A stretch of 33,180 nucleotides of DNA from DASZVN01 sp035547055 (GTDB lineage Bacteria > Pseudomonadota > Alphaproteobacteria > Rhizobiales > Methylopilaceae), in the NCBI GenBank assembly GCA_035547055.1, contig DASZVN010000222.1, forward strand, positions 1 to 33,180, written 5' to 3'. A model generated the notes under the pieces. The model was not told the DNA's origin, did no database searches, and saw nothing but the letters and a program-made list of their open reading frames with translations. Positions 29,522-33,180 of this stretch are shown here, one piece after another. How positions within the stretch are numbered: the stretch's first letter is position 1; each line of letters opens with the position of its first letter. The position numbers and the translations under genes were made by a program.

Positions 29522-29677
29522 GAGCTGGTCCGCTTCGTCGCGCGGGCGATTTCCGGGTTCAGCGTCGACCAATGGAACGCGCTGCCCAAGAAGGATCGCA
29601 TTCCATTCGCCGCGACCGCTCGCGCTGCCTTGGCCGCCGAGCGACGGTTCGTCGCCCTGGGCCGCACGCAGGCGTGA
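29465..29677 (+). CDS. Small protein with duplicated 10-residue N-terminal unit, 70 aa
   Basis: ATG 29465 follows GGAGGACCGCCGCGAG. Residues 1-10 (MSEIPDLTSE) and 11-20 (MSEMPDLTSE) are a near-perfect repeat encoded by two 30-base units that differ at a few positions. The rest (LVRFVARAISGFSVDQWNAL then a helical end) looks like a small folded helical domain. I do not recognise a family. Because both units begin with ATG preceded by the same CGAG, the second ATG (29495) is also a possible start. Confidence 0.5.
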   Translation: MSEIPDLTSEMSEMPDLTSELVRFVARAISGFSVDQWNALPKKDRIPFAATARAALAAERRFVALGRTQA

Positions 29678-29728
29678 AAGGGCGGCCGGTGCCCCGGGTG
29701 AATCGCCGGAGTGGCACCGCGAGCCAGC

Positions 29729-31069
29729 TCAAGCCGGGTTTTCGAGGTTGAACCGTCGCGTCTCCTCGTTGTAGCCGAACAGCTCGGCGTAGCGCCCCCA
29801 CGAGATGACCGCGCGCATGGTGTTCTCGGCGCGCTCCTCGGACATGTGGTCTTCCAGCTCCTCGGAGAATCGGGCGAAGGGGGCGCGGTGGCTCGGCCGC
29901 TCGTCGAGCACGCGCCGGATGAGCGCGACTAGCGGCACATGGGCGAGGAGATGCTCGGCGAAGAGCCGCTTGCGGACATCCACGTCCGAATCGACGAAGC
30001 GGCGGCCGACCGCGGTGAGCCTCACGTCGCCTTCCGCCGTCTCGGCGAAGCGCAGGAGCTGGAGGGTCTCGATGATCGGGAACAGCTCGTCGGCTTCCAT
30101 CTGCAGCGTCGCGGCGAGGTCGGGAAGATCGGCCTTCCCACGATAAGGCTCGGCCGCAAGCGTTTCCATCAGGCCCGACAGCAGGTTGGTCGACACGTCC
30201 GGCAGCGCCATGCCGATGCCGCTTCCCGGGATCCCCTCCTTGACGCGCTTCTCGGCCTTCTCCGCCGGGCGCTCGGTCATGCGCGCGTAGATGTCGTCGA
30301 CGAGCTGCCGGAAGGCGCCGTCGGTGCGGCTGCGCGGATGGACGAGGTCGACCTCGATCTCGGTGGCGACGCGTCCGGGGTTTGAGGAGAAGATGAGGAT
30401 GCGGTCGCACAGGAGCACCGCTTCCTCGATGTTGTGCGTGACCATCAGGATCGACTCGATCGGAAGCCGCCCCTCGCTCCACAGCTCGATGAGGTCGGTG
30501 CGCAGCGTCTCCGCGGTCAGCACGTCGAGCGCCGAGAACGGCTCGTCCATCAGCATCAGGTTGGGATGCACCACGAGGGCGCGGGCGAAGCCGACGCGCT
30601 GGCGCATTCCGCCGGAGAGCTCCTTCGGATAGGCGCTTTCGAAGCCGTCGAGGCCGATCAGGTCGATCGCCGCGATCGCGCGGCGCCGCCGCTCGGCGGC
30701 CGGCACGCCCAGCGCCTCGAGCCCGAGCTCGACATTCTCGAGCACGCTGAGCCAGGGGAAGAGGGCGAAGCTCTGGAACACCATGGCGATGCCCTCGCAC
30801 GGGCCCGAGACGGGGCGCCCGCGCCAGCGCACGCTGCCGCCGCTCGGCGTCAGCAGGCCCGAGATGATGCGCAGCAGCGTCGACTTGCCAGACCCCGAGC
30901 GGCCGAGCAGGCCGACGATCTCGCCCGCGCGGATCGTCAGCGACACGTCGTCGAGCACGACGAGATCGGGATTGTCGCCCTTGTGGTAGACCTGCCGCAC
31001 GCCGGCGAGCTCGACGAGCGGCGCCGTCGCGGTATCTGAGCCATTCCCGACGAGGTCGATCGTAGCCAT
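29729..31069 (-). CDS. NitT/TauT-type ABC transporter ATP-binding protein with C-terminal AAA-associated domain
   Basis: A 446-residue ATPase. Walker A is G56-RSGSGKS-63, Q-loop Gln99, signature LSGGMRQ (151-157), Walker B LMLMDEP (171-177), H-loop His212. The nucleotide-binding domain is of the nitrate/sulfonate/taurine class. Beyond residue 300 is an extra domain of about 140 residues (MALPDVSTNLLSGLMETLAA, then ELFPIIETLQLLRFAE, LLAHVPLVALIRRVL and a Trp-containing end) typical of the AAA-associated C-terminal domain seen in a subset of these ATPases; it may sense a ligand. Start ATG 31069 follows GAAGGAG. It is 14 bases downstream of the permease gene. Confidence 0.92.
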   Translation of the reverse strand: MATIDLVGNGSDTATAPLVELAGVRQVYHKGDNPDLVVLDDVSLTIRAGEIVGLLGRSGSGKSTLLRIISGLLTPSGGSVRWRGRPVSGPCEGIAMVFQSFALFPWLSVLENVELGLEALGVPAAERRRRAIAAIDLIGLDGFESAYPKELSGGMRQRVGFARALVVHPNLMLMDEPFSALDVLTAETLRTDLIELWSEGRLPIESILMVTHNIEEAVLLCDRILIFSSNPGRVATEIEVDLVHPRSRTDGAFRQLVDDIYARMTERPAEKAEKRVKEGIPGSGIGMALPDVSTNLLSGLMETLAAEPYRGKADLPDLAATLQMEADELFPIIETLQLLRFAETAEGDVRLTAVGRRFVDSDVDVRKRLFAEHLLAHVPLVALIRRVLDERPSHRAPFARFSEELEDHMSEERAENTMRAVISWGRYAELFGYNEETRRFNLENPA

Positions 31070-31083
31070 GCGACGGCTCCTTC

Positions 31084-32820
31084 TCAGTCGAGATGCAGGC
31101 GGCGGCCGGCGAAGGCGTAGAGTGGACGCCAGAACAGCCGGTTGAACAGGATGACGAAGAGCGACATTACGGCAATGCCGAGGACGATCCGGGGATAGTC
31201 GCCGGCGGCGGTCGCTTCCGCGATATAGGCGCGGAGGCCATGCGCCTTGAGCGTCGTCGGGCCCCAGCTCGCGATCTCGGCGACGATCGAGGCGTTCCAG
31301 GAACCGCCGCTCGCGGTGATCGCCCCGGTCACGTAGTACGGGAAGATCCCGGGCAGGATGACCCGGCGCCACCAGCTCCAGCCGTGGATGTGGAAGTTCG
31401 CGGCCGCCTCGCGGAGATCGTTGGGAAAGGCGCTCGCCCCGGCGATGACGTTGAACAGGATGTACCACTGGGTGCCGAGCACCATGAGCGGCGACAGCCA
31501 GATGTCCGGGCTCAGCCCGAACCGCGCGATGACGACGACGGCGAAGGGAAAGACGATATTGGCCGGAAAGGCCGCGAGGAACTGTGCCACGGGCTGGGCG
31601 CGCTCGGCCATGCGCGGCCGGAGGCCGATCCAGACCCCGACCGGCACCCAGACGACGGTGGCCAGCACCATCAGCACGACGACGCGCAGCATCGTGAGCA
31701 CGCCGAGCCCGACGGCCGCGGCGACCTCGCTCCACGCGAGCCGGGTCGCGACGAAGCTGCCGATCAGCCACACGGCATAGGCCGACACCAGGACGACGAG
31801 CGCGAGCCAGAGGCGGTCCGCCCACGCGCTGCGCCAGGCCTCGCCGGTTCGCCACGGCCGCCGCGTCGGCACCCGCAGGCGCTGCGCCGGCACGCTTGCG
31901 AGGATCGCGCCGGCCGGCGCCAGGACGATGCGGAACAGCCGCGTCCGCCGGACAATATCGAGCACCCAGGAGCGCGGTGCGCCTTGGCCTGCGGATTGCT
32001 CGGCGCGGAACTTGTCGCTCCAGGCGACGAGGGGCCGGAACAGGAGCTGGTCGTAGACCAGGATGACGGCGAGCATGGCGGCCACCGCCCAGCCGACGGC
32101 CACAAGATCCCGCCGCTCGATCGCCAGCGCGACGTAGGAGCCGATGCCCGGCAGCGCGATCGTGGTGTTGCCGACCGAAATCGCCTCGGAGGCGACGACG
32201 AAGAACCAGCCGCCCGACATCGACATCATCGCGTTCCAGACGAGGCCCGGCATGGAAAAGGGCACGTCGAGGCGCCAGAAGCGCTGCCAGGCCGAGAGGC
32301 GGAGGCTGCGCGCGGCCTCGTCGAGATCGTCCGGCACGGTCTTCAGCGACTGGTAGAAGCTGAAGGTCATGTTCCAGGCCTGGCTCGTGAAGATGGCGAA
32401 GATCGCCGCGAGCTCGACGCCGAAGACACTGCCCGGGACGAGCGCCATGAAGCCGACCACCGTGAACGACAGGAAGCCGAGCACCGGAACCGACTGGAGA
32501 ATGTCGAGGAGCGGGATCAGCACCATCTCGGCGCGGCGGCTCTTGGCGGCGAGCGTGCCATAGAGGAAGGTGAAGACCAGCGAGGCGACCATCGCCGCCA
32601 GCATGCGCATGGTGGTGCGCAGCGCGTACTCGGGCAGGCGCGCCGGATCCAACGAGACCGGCGAGGTCTTGAGCGACCCGAGCGGCGCCAGCGTCTCGTG
32701 TCCGCCGTGGATGACGAGAATGAGCCCGCCAAACAACAGGCCGAACGCGAAGAGGTCCCAGAAGTTGGGGGCGTAGCGCCGGGAGGCGCCCGCCGCGAGG
32801 GCCGGATGAGACATGGTCAT
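31084..32820 (-). CDS. Fused double ABC permease (two BPD_transp_1 domains)
   Basis: A 578-residue membrane protein made of two permease domains joined in one chain. The first half (to about 270) carries the EAA loop EAARSLRLSAWQRFWRLDVP; the second half (from about 340) carries EAAANFHIHGWSWWRRVILP. Each half has about six membrane helices. Usual NitT/TauT systems use two copies of a single-domain permease; the fused form lets the halves diverge. The start is taken as ATG 32820; ATG 32814 is also possible and neither has a strong ribosome binding site. The ATPase follows after 14 bases. No substrate-binding protein gene is in the window, so the substrate is unknown. Confidence 0.92.
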   Translation of the reverse strand: MTMSHPALAAGASRRYAPNFWDLFAFGLLFGGLILVIHGGHETLAPLGSLKTSPVSLDPARLPEYALRTTMRMLAAMVASLVFTFLYGTLAAKSRRAEMVLIPLLDILQSVPVLGFLSFTVVGFMALVPGSVFGVELAAIFAIFTSQAWNMTFSFYQSLKTVPDDLDEAARSLRLSAWQRFWRLDVPFSMPGLVWNAMMSMSGGWFFVVASEAISVGNTTIALPGIGSYVALAIERRDLVAVGWAVAAMLAVILVYDQLLFRPLVAWSDKFRAEQSAGQGAPRSWVLDIVRRTRLFRIVLAPAGAILASVPAQRLRVPTRRPWRTGEAWRSAWADRLWLALVVLVSAYAVWLIGSFVATRLAWSEVAAAVGLGVLTMLRVVVLMVLATVVWVPVGVWIGLRPRMAERAQPVAQFLAAFPANIVFPFAVVVIARFGLSPDIWLSPLMVLGTQWYILFNVIAGASAFPNDLREAAANFHIHGWSWWRRVILPGIFPYYVTGAITASGGSWNASIVAEIASWGPTTLKAHGLRAYIAEATAAGDYPRIVLGIAVMSLFVILFNRLFWRPLYAFAGRRLHLD

Positions 32821-32851
32821 AGGGAGCAACCGCTCGGCCGAATGGGAAACG

Positions 32852-33011
32852 GGCTGCGACGGCGCAGCCGACGGCGTCCGCTGGATGGCGGCGTCAGCGT
32901 CCTATTCGGCCACGATGGCTTGATGACCGGCCGGCAGGTTGGCGGATGCGGAAGAAGAGCGTCCGCATGGTTCACCTCGCATTCCGCGCCTGCCGGCGGG
33001 ACGGGTGAACC
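32852..33011 (-). promoter_or_regulatory. Structured leader of the ABC permease operon
   Basis: Three inverted repeats lie upstream of the permease start: 32852-32858 with 32863-32869 (7 bp, 4-base loop), 32946-32952 with 32962-32968 (7 bp, 9-base loop), and GGTTCACC/GGTGAACC at 32969-32976 with 33004-33011 (8 bp, 27 bases apart). The last could be an operator or a hairpin in RNA. Together they suggest attenuation or regulator binding. It does not match a riboswitch that I can recognise. Confidence 0.5.
32894..32968 (-). CDS. Possible leader peptide, 24 aa
   Basis: An ATG at 32968 preceded by GAGGTGAACC opens a frame of 24 codons (MRTLFFRIRQPAGRSSSHRG and four more residues) ending in TGA, 73 bases before the permease start. 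The ATG is at the base of one hairpin and the ribosome binding site lies in an arm of the 8-bp inverted repeat, so its translation could affect leader structure. Chance is a serious alternative for so short an ORF. Confidence 0.3.
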   Translation of the reverse strand: MRTLFFRIRQPAGRSSSHRGRIGR

Positions 33012-33099
33012 GGACGCGAAACGTCAGGCTCGCAGCGTCGCAGGCAGGCTCGCACTAGATCGGCTACCGGAACTGTCCATCTGGGGGAGCGGTCCTGCG

Positions 33100-33180
33100 A
33101 TGATGTCGACGCACTTGCTCGACGCGGCGGGGATGGCGCCGTGTGATGCGATAGTCAAGCGCGATTTCTTCGACGGCGCC
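33100..33180 (+). CDS. Start of a gene running off the right edge
   Basis: ATG 33100 (with a second ATG at 33103) follows CTGGGGGAGCGG, and the frame stays open for 27 codons to the end of the window (MMSTHLLDAAGMAPCDAIVK and seven more residues). It would be divergent from the ABC permease. Too little is visible to name a family. Confidence 0.4.
   Translation, partial: MMSTHLLDAAGMAPCDAIVKRDFFDGA

Noticed and set aside
32821..33099. Known riboswitch (guanidine, SAM or cobalamin type) upstream of the ABC permease
   Set aside because: I looked for the conserved cores in both strands and could not match any; only simple inverted repeats are present.

Overview
The window is a GC-rich chromosomal segment from an alphaproteobacterium, most likely in Hyphomicrobiales (Rhizobiales). 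The evidence is the joined heme operon hemC-hemD-mic60-hemY, the divergent tsaD-gpsA pair, the frequent ATGA/GTGA start-stop overlaps, the DUF882 and TadE-like proteins, and dispersed palindromes of types I remember from that order. No plasmid, phage, CRISPR or transposase gene is visible. All family assignments come from reading motifs; no database search was run.

Layout. 1-1322: a left-truncated AHSA1-type protein, a small protein and an AhpD-like protein, tightly packed. 1335-5261: a surface-glycan-like module of a FAD-dependent mutase-like oxidoreductase and GtrA on the minus strand, with a large GT-C-like membrane protein divergent to them. 5258-8794: zinc alcohol dehydrogenase, MAPEG-like membrane protein and an exported DUF882 protein. 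8843-11123: two TadE-like pseudopilin genes and a divergent sulfotransferase-like gene. 11340-14850: DUF1003, FkbM methyltransferase, EVE-domain protein, another methyltransferase and two small exported proteins, one very rich in histidine. 14872-21431: housekeeping core, with gpsA and tsaD on minus and hemC-hemD-mic60-hemY on plus. 21507-24418: a LivK-type binding protein divergent from a LigM/DesA-like tetrahydrofolate-dependent O-demethylase. 24419-26838: a repeat-rich, partly decayed stretch around a tRNA-Leu(CAA), with three kinds of palindrome, two gene fragments and a few small ORFs. 26839-29677: SpoU methyltransferase, universal stress protein, cold-shock protein with a clear terminator, and two small proteins. 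29729-33180: a NitT/TauT-like ABC transporter (ATPase with extra C-terminal domain, plus a fused double permease) preceded by a structured leader with a possible 24-residue leader peptide, then the start of one more gene.

How the genes work together. hemC and hemD carry out two consecutive steps from porphobilinogen to uroporphyrinogen III, and are co-transcribed with membrane proteins of the Mic60 and HemY type. The LigM-like enzyme and its divergent binding protein may form an uptake-and-demethylation pair for methoxylated compounds; this is inference. The ABC ATPase and fused permease form one import unit whose binding protein is not in the window. The most interesting leads are the O-demethylase/binding-protein pair, the structured leader of the NitT/TauT-like operon, the REPIN-like element beside tRNA-Leu, and the histidine-rich exported protein. 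I did not find a clear new defence or mobile system.
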